This document shows positions 9,609-18,000 of a DNA stretch of 64,000 bases, piece after piece. Numbering within the stretch: position 1 is the stretch's first letter; the number at the start of each line of letters is the position of its first letter. A program made the position numbers and the translations under genes. Source of the DNA: Daejeonella sp. (GTDB taxonomy: Bacteria; Bacteroidota; Bacteroidia; Sphingobacteriales; Sphingobacteriaceae); assembly GCF_017495225.1 (NCBI RefSeq), contig NZ_JAFEIG010000001.1, forward strand, positions 1-64,000. Direction: 5' to 3'. The notes beneath the pieces are model-generated. The model ran no database searches and was not told the DNA's origin. It saw only the letters and a program-made list of their open reading frames with translations.

Positions 9609-10706
9609 ATGGCAAAAAGAGTGATCATAAGCGGAGGCGGGACTGGCGGGCATATTTTCCCGGCAATTGCCATTGCTAATGCCCTGAAAAAAATCGATCC
9701 CCAAACGGAGATCCTTTTTGTCGGTGCTAATGGTCGCATGGAAATGGAAAAAGTCCCAGCAGCAGGCTATAAAATTATTGGTTTAGATATCAGCGGTTTT
9801 CAGCGTGCTTCGCTTCTTAAAAATGTATTCCTGCCATTCAAGGTCTTGAAAAGTGTGCTCAAAGCAAGGGCAATTATTAAAGATTTTAAGCCTGATGCAG
9901 CTGTAGGAGTGGGTGGCTATGCCTCCGGTCCGTTATTATACGCCGCTTCTCAAATGAATATTCCTTATCTTATTCAGGAGCAAAATTCTTATGCAGGCAT
10001 AACAAATAAATGGCTCGCTAAAAATGCCAAATTAATATGCGTAGCCTTTGAGGGAATGGAAAAATTCTTCCCGAAAGCTAAAATTTTACTAACCGGAAAT
10101 CCTATCCGTAAGGAATCAATTGCTATAGAGAATAAAGGCCCTGAAGCTGCCGAGCATTTTGGGATCTCAGTTGATAAAAAAACAATTTTAGTTATTGGCG
10201 GTAGCCTCGGTTCAGGTACGCTAAACAAAAGTGTGTTGGGCGCTCTAGATAAAATTATTGCTGCAGATGTGCAGGTGATTTGGCAGACTGGAAAATATTA
10301 TTTCCAATCAATAAATGAACAATTGAAAGGAAAAGAACATGCCAATATTAAAGTGCTTGAATTTTTAAATCGTATGGATTTAGCCTATGCGGCCTCTGAT
10401 TTAATTATTTCGAGGGCAGGAGCAGGCACAATCGCCGAATTATGTGTGATTAAAAAACCTGTGATTCTTGTCCCTTCACCAAATGTTGCCGAAGATCATC
10501 AAACAAAAAATGCCATGGCACTGGTTGAGAAAAATGCAGCTCTATTGGTTACAGATGCCTCAGCTGAACGCGAATTGATGGATATCGCACTGCTTTTAAT
10601 CAATAACAAAGAAAAATGTAAAGAATTGGCAAATCAGATAGGTAAAATGGAACTGCCTCATTCTGACGAAATTATAGCAAAAGAAGTATTCAAATTAGCT
10701 AAATAG
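9609..10706 (+). CDS. murG: Lipid II synthase MurG (UDP-GlcNAc transferase)
   Basis: This 365-aa GT-B glycosyltransferase adds GlcNAc to lipid I on the inner face of the cytoplasmic membrane. The N-terminal GGGTGGH loop is at residues 9-15, IGGSLGS starts the second Rossmann domain, and the SRAGAGTIAEL donor-binding segment lies near residue 260. It is 39 bp after ftsW and 8 bp before murC. Length and motifs are typical. Confidence 0.96.
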   Translation: MAKRVIISGGGTGGHIFPAIAIANALKKIDPQTEILFVGANGRMEMEKVPAAGYKIIGLDISGFQRASLLKNVFLPFKVLKSVLKARAIIKDFKPDAAVGVGGYASGPLLYAASQMNIPYLIQEQNSYAGITNKWLAKNAKLICVAFEGMEKFFPKAKILLTGNPIRKESIAIENKGPEAAEHFGISVDKKTILVIGGSLGSGTLNKSVLGALDKIIAADVQVIWQTGKYYFQSINEQLKGKEHANIKVLEFLNRMDLAYAASDLIISRAGAGTIAELCVIKKPVILVPSPNVAEDHQTKNAMALVEKNAALLVTDASAERELMDIALLLINNKEKCKELANQIGKMELPHSDEIIAKEVFKLAK

Positions 10707-10714
10707 AAAAGACT

Positions 10715-12070
10715 ATGGAACTGGAGAATATACAAAGGGTGTTTTTAATTGGTATTGGCGGAATAGGAATGAGCGGACTAGCACGTTATTTTAAAAAACG
10801 GGGCTGTGTGGTTTGTGGTTATGATAAAACAGGTACCCCGCTTACGGAGTCTTTAATGAATGAAGGTATTCCTGTTGTTTTTATGGATGATGAGGATAGT
10901 ATCCAAGTAAGCTTCCTTGAGAATGATTCTAATACGCTGGTTATTTATACTCCTGCAATTCCTTCAGATTCTAAAATATTAAATTTCTTCAAAGAGGGTG
11001 GCTACACCATGAAGAAACGCTCGGAAGTACTCGGAATTATCAGTAAAGGAATGTTTACCATCGCTATTGCTGGTACTCATGGCAAAACTACAACATCCAG
11101 CATCGTAGCGCATGTGCTTAAAGATTCGGGATATGATTGCTCGGCTTTCCTTGGTGGGATAGCTACAAACTATAATTCAAATGTGCTATTCGGCGATAAT
11201 AATACCATGGTGGTTGAAGCGGATGAGTATGATCGCTCATTCTTAACACTACACCCTGATATCGCCATCGTTACTTCTATGGATGCCGATCACCTCGATA
11301 TTTATGGAGATAAATCGCATCTCGTTGATTCTTTTAAGCAGTTTACTTCTCAACTGAAAGAGGGTGGAAGGTTAATCTATAGGCAAGGTCTTGATCTTAG
11401 CAATGGTAAAACTTATTCTGCCAATGTGGTTGCTGATATTCAGGCAGTTAACGTGCAAATTAAAGAGGGTAGCTTCTTCTTCGATTTTAAAAATGCAAAT
11501 GGAATAATCGAAAATATTCAATTAGGCTTACCAGGTTTACATAATATCGAAAATGCTGTTGCAGCTATTGAAGTGGCACTTCATTTGGGAATTTCAGCAG
11601 ATAAAATTCGTAATGCTCTGGCAAATTTCCTAGGTGTAAAACGTCGCTTCGAATATGTGGTGAAATCACCTGAGCATATTTATATCGACGATTATGCACA
11701 TCACCCTGAAGAATTAAGGGCTTGTATTCAGGCAGTGAAAAGCTTGTACCCTAATAAAAAGTTGACGGCAATTTTTCAACCGCATTTGTTTAGTCGGACT
11801 AGAGATTTTGCTGATGGATTTGCAGAAGTACTCGCTATGATCGACGATTTGATTATGCTTGATATTTATCCTGCTAGAGAACTTCCTATCGAAGGGGTTA
11901 ATTCGGCAATGATTCTCGATAAGATTAATAATCCTAAAAAACAGATTCTAAGCAAGCAAGATGCCATCGAATATGTGCGTGCAAATAAGCCTGAATTGTT
12001 GCTCACTGTGGGTGCTGGAGATATCGATACTTTAATTCAACCTTTAAAAACAATATTCCAAAATGCTTAA
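10715..12070 (+). CDS. murC: UDP-MurNAc:L-alanine ligase MurC
   Basis: This 451-aa Mur ligase attaches the first stem residue, L-alanine, to UDP-MurNAc. The N-terminal GIGGIGMSGLA Rossmann loop is at about residues 13-23, the ATP loop GTHGKTT at 120-126, and the VVEADEYDRSF and DDYAHHPEE motifs typical of MurC follow. Its last codons overlap the ftsQ start by 8 nt (ATGCTTAA). No ddl or murB is found next to it, as is common for this phylum. Confidence 0.96.
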   Translation: MELENIQRVFLIGIGGIGMSGLARYFKKRGCVVCGYDKTGTPLTESLMNEGIPVVFMDDEDSIQVSFLENDSNTLVIYTPAIPSDSKILNFFKEGGYTMKKRSEVLGIISKGMFTIAIAGTHGKTTTSSIVAHVLKDSGYDCSAFLGGIATNYNSNVLFGDNNTMVVEADEYDRSFLTLHPDIAIVTSMDADHLDIYGDKSHLVDSFKQFTSQLKEGGRLIYRQGLDLSNGKTYSANVVADIQAVNVQIKEGSFFFDFKNANGIIENIQLGLPGLHNIENAVAAIEVALHLGISADKIRNALANFLGVKRRFEYVVKSPEHIYIDDYAHHPEELRACIQAVKSLYPNKKLTAIFQPHLFSRTRDFADGFAEVLAMIDDLIMLDIYPARELPIEGVNSAMILDKINNPKKQILSKQDAIEYVRANKPELLLTVGAGDIDTLIQPLKTIFQNA

Positions 12071-12923
12071 AAATATTAACTGGAAAGGGATTTTAATGGC
12101 TTTTACATGGCTTGTGAGCCTCTCCGGACTTGTCGTCTTGATGAGTTTTATTGAGGTGAAAAAGGCAAGTCAGAAGTGTAAGGATTTAAAAGTTATCCTT
12201 CCGGGAAGAAATAATTTTATTGAGCGTAATGAGATCGATAGAATCCTCTTGGATGCTGGCGGCGCTCTCATTGGTAGAGACCTCAGAGATATAAATATTC
12301 ACAAATTGGAGAACTCCTTAAAAAGCAATCCTTTTATTGAGTTTGCCAAGGTTTATGTGGATATGGATGGTGTTATTCATGCAGAAGTCAGACAAAGACA
12401 GCCTATTTTAAGATTAATAAATAGAGCCAATGTTCAATTCTATATCGATGAAAATGGCTTAAAAATGCCTCTTTCAGAGAATTTTACTGCGAATGTATTG
12501 GTGGCTAACGGACTAATTGACGAAGATTTTTCAGGTAAAGTGGATACTCTGAATACTAAACTGGCTAAAGATCTCTTCCGAATGGCTCAATTTATTAAAG
12601 CAGATACACTTTGGGATAGTCAAATAGAACAACTCTATGTAGATGTTAAAGGAGATATTGAGATGGTGCCAAGAGTAGGTAATCATAAAATTATTTTAGG
12701 CGATGCGGATTCATTGCAAAGCAAGTTTAAAAATCTACTCGCTTTTTATAAGAAAGCCATGCCTAAAGTGGGATGGGATACCTACAAAAGCATCAACCTG
12801 AAATTTGCTAATCAGGTTGTATGTTCTAAAAACAGCCTTAATACAAGTAAATTAGTGGTAGATAGCATTCCAAACACTGTTGATAGTACAATGGTTATAA
12901 ATAAAGAATTAACAAAAAATTAA
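12063..12923 (+). CDS. ftsQ: Cell division protein FtsQ/DivIB-like
   Basis: This 286-aa bitopic protein has one membrane helix at about residues 9-30, then a periplasmic POTRA-like segment (about 40-115) and a beta-rich domain ending in a poorly conserved tail. It is expected to join the FtsL partner in the divisome. Its sequence is divergent; position between murC and ftsA and the topology decide the call. It overlaps murC by 8 nt and ends 11 bp before ftsA. Confidence 0.85.
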   Translation: MLKNINWKGILMAFTWLVSLSGLVVLMSFIEVKKASQKCKDLKVILPGRNNFIERNEIDRILLDAGGALIGRDLRDINIHKLENSLKSNPFIEFAKVYVDMDGVIHAEVRQRQPILRLINRANVQFYIDENGLKMPLSENFTANVLVANGLIDEDFSGKVDTLNTKLAKDLFRMAQFIKADTLWDSQIEQLYVDVKGDIEMVPRVGNHKIILGDADSLQSKFKNLLAFYKKAMPKVGWDTYKSINLKFANQVVCSKNSLNTSKLVVDSIPNTVDSTMVINKELTKN

Positions 12924-12934
12924 ATATAAACCCT

Positions 12935-14287
12935 ATGGATCAAATTAACTCAGCTTCAGCTAAAAATTCACCAATTGTTGTCGGTCTGGATATCGGTACA
13001 ACAAAAATCTGTGTTACCGTTGGCCGTAGAAGCGAACATGGTAAAATTGAAATTTTGGGTATGGGTAAAGCCGAATCGGCAGGAGTAACTCGTGGCGTGG
13101 TCTCCAATATCCAAAAAACTGTTCAAGCAATCATGCAAGCAGTTGAAGAAGCCAGCGCACAATCAAATGTTGACGTTAAAATTGTTAATGTTGGTATCGC
13201 TGGGCAGCACATCAAAAGTTTGCAACACCGTGGTATATTGACTCGTAAAGAGCTTAATACCGAGATTCAGCGTAAGGATATCGATAAGCTAATCGAAGAC
13301 ATGTACAAATTATTGATGCCTCCAGGCGAAGAAATTATTCATGTTTTACCGCAGGAATTTACTGTAGATAACGAGCCTGGTATCAAAGATCCAATTGGTA
13401 TGGCAGGCGTGCGACTTGAAGCTAATTTCCACATTATTTCGGGTCATGTAAGTGCTGTAAAAAACATTTTAAAATGTGTAAGCAATGCTGATCTTGAAAC
13501 ACAAGAGCTTATCCTTGAGCCTCTTGCATCTTCTGAATCGGTTTTAAGTGATGAAGAAAAAGAAGCGGGTGTTGTTTTAGTGGATATTGGTGGTGGTACT
13601 ACTGATGTGGCTATCTTCCATGAAGGTATTATTCGTCATACCGCCGTAATTCCTTTTGGTGGAAATAGCGTTACCGAAGATATTCGTGAAGGTTGCTCAG
13701 TGATGCGCAATCAAGCCGAACTACTTAAAACTCGCTTTGGTTCTGCTCTGGCCGATGAAAATAAAGAGAATGAAATTATCTGCGTCCCAGGATTAAGAGG
13801 TAGAGATCCTAAAGAAATCTCAGTTAAAAACCTAGCTTATGTAATCCAAGCACGTATGGAAGAAATTATCGAACACGTGTACTATGAGATTAAATCTTCT
13901 GGTTATGAGAAGAAATTAATTGCCGGTGTGGTTATTACAGGTGGCGGTGCACAGTTAAAACATCTTCCTCAATTGGTTGAATTTGTTACTGGTTTAGATA
14001 GCCGAATTGGATATCCTAACGAACACCTCGCTAAAAATGATGTACTTCCTAAATCAATTTATGAAGAACTAAAAAGCCCAATGTATGCCACAGGTATTGG
14101 TCTGCTAATCAAAGGTATTCAAAAAGCCGAAATGATCGAAGAATCGCTTTCAACTGGAACAAGCTCAGTAGAGAAAATTGCATCGCCAATCAAAGAGAAA
14201 AAGGGACTTGGTATGCTAGATTGGATATTGCAATCAGGTGCAAAATTCATTAAGGATGATATCAAAGACGAGGATTATGTTCGTTAA
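12935..14287 (+). CDS. ftsA: Cell division protein FtsA (actin-like)
   Basis: This 450-aa actin-fold ATPase tethers FtsZ to the membrane. Phosphate-1 motif GLDIGTTKICV is near residue 18, phosphate-2 DIGGGTTDVAIF near 215, and the adenosine motif VITGGGAQL near 335. The C-terminus (LDWILQSGAKFIKDD) is the likely amphipathic membrane-targeting helix. It directly precedes the DnaA-box cluster: the first box begins at the base after the stop codon. Confidence 0.95.
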   Translation: MDQINSASAKNSPIVVGLDIGTTKICVTVGRRSEHGKIEILGMGKAESAGVTRGVVSNIQKTVQAIMQAVEEASAQSNVDVKIVNVGIAGQHIKSLQHRGILTRKELNTEIQRKDIDKLIEDMYKLLMPPGEEIIHVLPQEFTVDNEPGIKDPIGMAGVRLEANFHIISGHVSAVKNILKCVSNADLETQELILEPLASSESVLSDEEKEAGVVLVDIGGGTTDVAIFHEGIIRHTAVIPFGGNSVTEDIREGCSVMRNQAELLKTRFGSALADENKENEIICVPGLRGRDPKEISVKNLAYVIQARMEEIIEHVYYEIKSSGYEKKLIAGVVITGGGAQLKHLPQLVEFVTGLDSRIGYPNEHLAKNDVLPKSIYEELKSPMYATGIGLLIKGIQKAEMIEESLSTGTSSVEKIASPIKEKKGLGMLDWILQSGAKFIKDDIKDEDYVR

Positions 14288-14346
14288 TTATCCACAATCG
14301 TTGAGTTTCCCACATTTTAACAAATGTGGATAACTAATGTGGATAA
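14288..14346. promoter_or_regulatory. Three perfect DnaA boxes between ftsA and ftsZ
   Basis: TTATCCACA occurs at 14288-14296 on the + strand, and its exact complement TGTGGATAA at 14325-14333 and 14338-14346 (5-bp spacing with tail-to-head arrangement on the - strand). All three match the strongest E. coli DnaA box. An 8-bp inverted repeat, CCACATTT/AAATGTGG (14310-14317/14322-14329), overlaps the second box. AT-rich DNA follows up to ftsZ at 14413. DnaA binding here could link ftsZ expression to replication; it might also be a DnaA titration site. Confidence 0.8.
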
Positions 14347-14412
14347 ATAACTATAATTACGTATCAAAAATCTAGGGAATAAATAAATTCTAATCAACTG
14401 ATAATTAAGTAT

Positions 14413-16077
14413 ATGCAGTTTGAAATGTTAAAGGAAAAGTCATCAATCATTAAGGTAATTGGTGTTGGTGGCGGCGGCGGAAATGCTGTAAATCATATGT
14501 ACCGTCAGGGAATAACTGGTGTTGATTTCATTATTTGTAATACTGACGCACAAGCCCTTGAATTAAGTCCGATACCTAACAAGGTTCAACTCGGCGCTAG
14601 CTTGACCGAAGGGATGGGGGCAGGCTCTATTCCTGAAGTGGGAAAGAACTCAGCCATCGAAAATATTGACGACATCAAAAGGATGTTAGGTCCCAATACC
14701 AAAATGCTTTTTATTACCGCAGGAATGGGTGGTGGTACCGGAACTGGTGCTAGCCCTATAATCGCAAAAGCAGCTAAAGAAATGGGTATTCTAACCGTAG
14801 GTATTATTACCACTCCCTTTTCTTTTGAAGGTAAACGCAGAAAAACTCAAGCTGAAGAGGGTTTAGAAGAGTTTAAAAAACAAGTTGATTCATACTTAGT
14901 GATTTCCAATGATCGCCTACGTGAGATATTTGGAAATTTAACGCTTGGTTCTGCATTTGCTCAAGCAGATAATATTTTGACAACCGCAGCCAAGGGTATC
15001 GCAGAAATTATTACTATTCCAGGTTATATAAACGTCGATTTTAAAGATGTGCGTACCGTAATGCAAGAAAGCGGTGTTGCCATCATGGGTAGTTTTGCTG
15101 CCGAAGGTGAAAATCGTGCGCTAAGAGCTGTTGAAGGTGCCTTAGCATCTCCATTATTGAAAGATAATGAAATTGAAGGCGCTCGTTATATCCTTTTAAA
15201 TATCAGCTCTGGTGATAAAGAAGTTACCATGGATGAGGTGACTGTTATTACCGATTTTATCCAACAAGAGGCTGGATTAGCTGCCGATTTAATCTGGGGT
15301 AATTGTAGTGATGCTGGCTTAGGAGAAAAAATTTCTGTCACCATTATCGCCACAGGTTTCCAAACCATGGAAGAACGTGAAGTTGAAAAAAGTCAGGTGC
15401 GTAAAGTATCTCTCCTAACTCCTGAACAAGCACCAATGGTGAAACCGGTTCAGACAAATAACTTTATTCAAGAGAAAAAAGAAGAGTTAAAAGAAGAAAT
15501 TAATGAGCCTGTTCTTAAATCACCTCAGGATAGTCAGGTAGATCTTTTTGCAGGTTATTTCCATAGTACTCCTAAAGTAGAGGAGCTTAAAGTTGAAGAT
15601 CCCAATACTATTCGCCATGAATTGGATGAGGAAATTGCAATGGAAGTTAGTCCGCTAGAGACAAGCTTCGAGTTTGAAATAAAAAACCAAGACTTCACTC
15701 CTCAAGAGCAGGAGCCAGAAGTAAAGGAAATTCAAATGCTAGATGAAGAAGTTACATTCGATTTCCAACTGCAAGAAGAAGAAGTGTCTATCGCTTGGGA
15801 AAACCCAGACGAAAATAAAACAGATGATTCTATCGAAGAGCAATTACGTAAATCGAAAGAAAGAATTCTTCGTCTTAAAGATCTCAGTATGAAACTTCGT
15901 ACCAGCAATGGTTTACAAGAACTGGAAAATGAGCCTGCATACAAACGCAAGCAAATGTCGCTGCATGATGTACCGCATTCTTCCGAATCTGAAGTCTCAC
16001 GTTTTACGCTAAGTAATGATGAAGGTATCACCGAAATCAGACCAAATAATTCCTTTTTACATGATAATGTAGACTAA
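14413..16077 (+). CDS. ftsZ: Tubulin-like division GTPase FtsZ
   Basis: This 554-aa protein forms the Z ring. The GTPase core spans about residues 10-325, with GGGGN at 19-23 and the tubulin signature GGGTGTG at 106-112. A Glu-rich, low-complexity linker of about 200 residues (about 330-540) follows, far longer than in E. coli (383 aa in total). A long linker is usual in Bacteroidota. The final NSFLHDNVD may be the conserved tail bound by FtsA. It is the last dcw gene, with a strong terminator 20 bp after it. Confidence 0.96.
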   Translation: MQFEMLKEKSSIIKVIGVGGGGGNAVNHMYRQGITGVDFIICNTDAQALELSPIPNKVQLGASLTEGMGAGSIPEVGKNSAIENIDDIKRMLGPNTKMLFITAGMGGGTGTGASPIIAKAAKEMGILTVGIITTPFSFEGKRRKTQAEEGLEEFKKQVDSYLVISNDRLREIFGNLTLGSAFAQADNILTTAAKGIAEIITIPGYINVDFKDVRTVMQESGVAIMGSFAAEGENRALRAVEGALASPLLKDNEIEGARYILLNISSGDKEVTMDEVTVITDFIQQEAGLAADLIWGNCSDAGLGEKISVTIIATGFQTMEEREVEKSQVRKVSLLTPEQAPMVKPVQTNNFIQEKKEELKEEINEPVLKSPQDSQVDLFAGYFHSTPKVEELKVEDPNTIRHELDEEIAMEVSPLETSFEFEIKNQDFTPQEQEPEVKEIQMLDEEVTFDFQLQEEEVSIAWENPDENKTDDSIEEQLRKSKERILRLKDLSMKLRTSNGLQELENEPAYKRKQMSLHDVPHSSESEVSRFTLSNDEGITEIRPNNSFLHDNVD

Positions 16078-16096
16078 TAGGAATCAAATTTATATT

Positions 16097-16131
16097 AAAA
16101 GGCCTTTATTCTACGAATAAAGGCCTTTTTT
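16097..16131 (+). terminator. Rho-independent terminator after ftsZ
   Basis: A 15-bp perfect stem (16097-16111 with 16115-16129) built on AAAAGGCCTTTATTC, a 3-nt loop and a T-run ending at 16131. It closes the dcw cluster before the promoter at 16168. Confidence 0.93.
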
Positions 16132-16167
16132 GCATAAACTATTTAATTTATATATTCCAATTTAGCT

Positions 16168-16199
16168 TTTGATAATCAGCCAGCTAAATCTTAACTTTG
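16168..16199 (+). promoter_or_regulatory. Consensus Bacteroidota promoter for the alpha-oxoamine synthase
   Basis: TTTG at 16168-16171 and TAACTTTG at 16192-16199 are 20 bp apart, matching the -33 TTTG and -7 TAnnTTTG elements of the Bacteroidota primary sigma factor. Transcription would start near 16206, about 28 nt before the TTG start codon at 16234. Confidence 0.8.
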
Positions 16200-16233
16200 C
16201 ACCAAATATCCGTTAACTATAAAATTATACAAA

Positions 16234-17475
16234 TTGGATTTATTTGATAAAATTTCGAAAAATATGGGACCTCTGGGCCAGCACCAGAAAATGGCTCATG
16301 GTTATTTTTCCTTTCCTAAACTAGAGGGTGAAATAGCTCCACATATGATGTTCAGAGGTAAAGAACACTTGGTTTGGAGTCTTAATAATTACCTCGGACT
16401 TGCAAATCATCCGGAAGTTCGTAAAGCTGATATCGAAGGTGCTCAAGAATATGGCCTTGCTTACCCAATGGGTGCTCGTATGATGTCAGGTAACTCTAAT
16501 CACCATGAAGCCCTTGAAAGAGAGCTTGCTGAATTTGTTGGTAAACAAGATGCATTCTTGCTAAACTTTGGTTACCAGGGTATTATGTCGGCAATTGATG
16601 CAATAGTTGATAGACACGATGTAATCGTTTACGATGCTGAATCTCACGCTTGTATTATTGATGGTGTTCGTTTACACCAAGGTAAACGCTTTGTTTACTC
16701 TCATAATGACATGGTAAGCCTTGAAAAGCAATTGGAAAGAGCTACCAGATGGGTTGAAAATACAGGTGGCGCAATTCTTGTAATTACCGAAGGTGTTTTT
16801 GGTATGTCAGGTGCACAAGGTAAATTAAAAGAGGTTGTTGATCTTAAAAGTAAATTTAGCTTCCGTCTCCTAATTGATGATGCACATGGTTTCGGTACTA
16901 TGGGCGCTACTGGCGCTGGTACGCATGAAGCACAAAATTGTATCGATGGTGTTGATATTTATTTCGGAACTTTTGCTAAATCAATGGCCGGAATCGGTGC
17001 CTTTATTGCCGCAACTGAAGAAATTACTAATTTCCTTCGCTATAATATGCGCTCCCAAATTTTTGCTAAATCTTTACCTATGCCAATGGTTGTTGGTCTG
17101 CGTAAAAGATTAGAATTATTGAAGAGCCAGCCAGAAATGAGAGAAAAACTTTGGTTTATCGCTAAAACTCTTCAGTCGGGACTAAAAGAAAGAGGTTTTG
17201 ATATCGGTGTAACTGATACGATGGTAACTCCTGTTTTCCTTCAAGGTGAACTCCAAGAAGCTACAGCAATCACAATGGACCTAAGAGAAAATTACGGTAT
17301 CTTCTGTTCTATAGTTGTTTACCCGGTTATCCCTAAAGGTTTAATCATGCTTCGCTTAATTCCTACGGCACTTCATACCATTGAAGACGTAAATCGCACC
17401 TTAGATGCGTATAGCGAACTCGCTGAAAAACTTAAAAAAGGTCACTACAAAGAAAAAGTAGCTTCAAATGCTTAA
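16234..17475 (+). CDS. Alpha-oxoamine synthase (serine palmitoyltransferase-like)
   Basis: This 413-aa PLP enzyme belongs to fold type I and the family of serine palmitoyltransferase, 2-amino-3-ketobutyrate CoA ligase and cysteate acyltransferase. Visible are the family segment SHACIIDG, LIDDAHGFGTMG with the PLP-contacting Asp and His, and the Schiff-base lysine in GTFAKSMAG. It condenses an acyl-CoA or acyl-ACP with an amino acid. A sphingolipid or sulfonolipid base is likely in this phylum, but the substrate cannot be read. The start is TTG. It is monocistronic between its own promoter and a terminator. Confidence 0.85.
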   Translation: MDLFDKISKNMGPLGQHQKMAHGYFSFPKLEGEIAPHMMFRGKEHLVWSLNNYLGLANHPEVRKADIEGAQEYGLAYPMGARMMSGNSNHHEALERELAEFVGKQDAFLLNFGYQGIMSAIDAIVDRHDVIVYDAESHACIIDGVRLHQGKRFVYSHNDMVSLEKQLERATRWVENTGGAILVITEGVFGMSGAQGKLKEVVDLKSKFSFRLLIDDAHGFGTMGATGAGTHEAQNCIDGVDIYFGTFAKSMAGIGAFIAATEEITNFLRYNMRSQIFAKSLPMPMVVGLRKRLELLKSQPEMREKLWFIAKTLQSGLKERGFDIGVTDTMVTPVFLQGELQEATAITMDLRENYGIFCSIVVYPVIPKGLIMLRLIPTALHTIEDVNRTLDAYSELAEKLKKGHYKEKVASNA

Positions 17476-17516
17476 ATAATTAGCAAGTAGTAATACTCAT
17501 TTTTATAATTTTCAAG

Positions 17517-17547
17517 AATGCCCTCTACATGTCGTTGAGGGCATTTT
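17517..17547 (+). terminator. Terminator after the alpha-oxoamine synthase
   Basis: A 9-bp stem, AATGCCCTC (17517-17525) with GAGGGCATT (17537-17545), an 11-nt loop, then a short T-run. Confidence 0.85.
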
Positions 17548-17671
17548 ATTTGACAATAATTACATAAATCATTGATTTACAGGTTTTTATTAATTTAAAA
17601 ATTTTCTTCTTACATTTCTTTTTTTAATAAATGCTTGTTTAAACTCAATAAACGCATTTTTTTTATTTTTT

Positions 17672-17679
17672 TATTTTTG
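17672..17679 (+). promoter_or_regulatory. Possible -7 element upstream of the Hc1-like gene
   Basis: TATTTTTG matches TAnnTTTG, 71 nt before the Hc1-like ATG, inside a T-rich stretch. No good -33 TTTG is found at the right spacing, so this may be chance in AT-rich DNA. Confidence 0.4.
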
Positions 17680-17750
17680 CTTTTTTATAAAAAATCCTTT
17701 TAAATTAGATAAAGTAACATTACTAACCTTAATACTAAAAGAGTAAAACC

Positions 17751-17948
17751 ATGAAAAAATTCACCGAAGCAAAAAATTTATTTGCGTCTCTAGAAGCAGA
17801 TGCTGACAAGTTCTACACTAAAGGTAACAGCGCAGCTGGAACTCGTGTAAGAAAAGGCATGCAAGATTTAAAAAACCTAGCTCAAGCTATCCGTCTTGAA
17901 GTTCAGGACATGAAGAATAAAGAAGCAGCGAAAGCAGCTAAGAAATAA
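17751..17948 (+). CDS. Histone H1-like Hc1 family protein
   Basis: This 65-aa basic protein is rich in Lys and Ala, with a helical core (RVRKGMQDLKNLAQAIR) and a C-terminal Lys/Ala tail (EAAKAAKK). It matches the small Hc1-type histone-like proteins found across Bacteroidota and related to chlamydial Hc1. It presumably binds DNA non-specifically and affects nucleoid packing. It is monocistronic with a long AT-rich leader and shares a bidirectional terminator with dapA. Confidence 0.85.
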   Translation: MKKFTEAKNLFASLEADADKFYTKGNSAAGTRVRKGMQDLKNLAQAIRLEVQDMKNKEAAKAAKK

Positions 17949-17967
17949 TAAATTCTTCTTAACAAAG

Positions 17968-17996
17968 AAGGCCCGTTCATTAGAGCGGGCCTTTTT
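17968..17996. terminator. Terminator between the Hc1-like gene and dapA
   Basis: An 8-bp GC-rich stem, AAGGCCCG (17968-17975) with CGGGCCTT (17986-17993), a 10-nt loop and a T-run on the + strand. On the - strand the A-rich left flank gives only a weaker T-tract for dapA, which ends at 18001. Confidence 0.85.
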
Positions 17997-18000
17997 TGTT

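Noticed and set aside
14288..14412. Chromosomal replication origin at the DnaA boxes
   Set aside because: Only three boxes, no dnaA, dnaN or other origin gene nearby, and no clear unwinding element; regulation or titration is more modest. GC-skew over the genome would decide.
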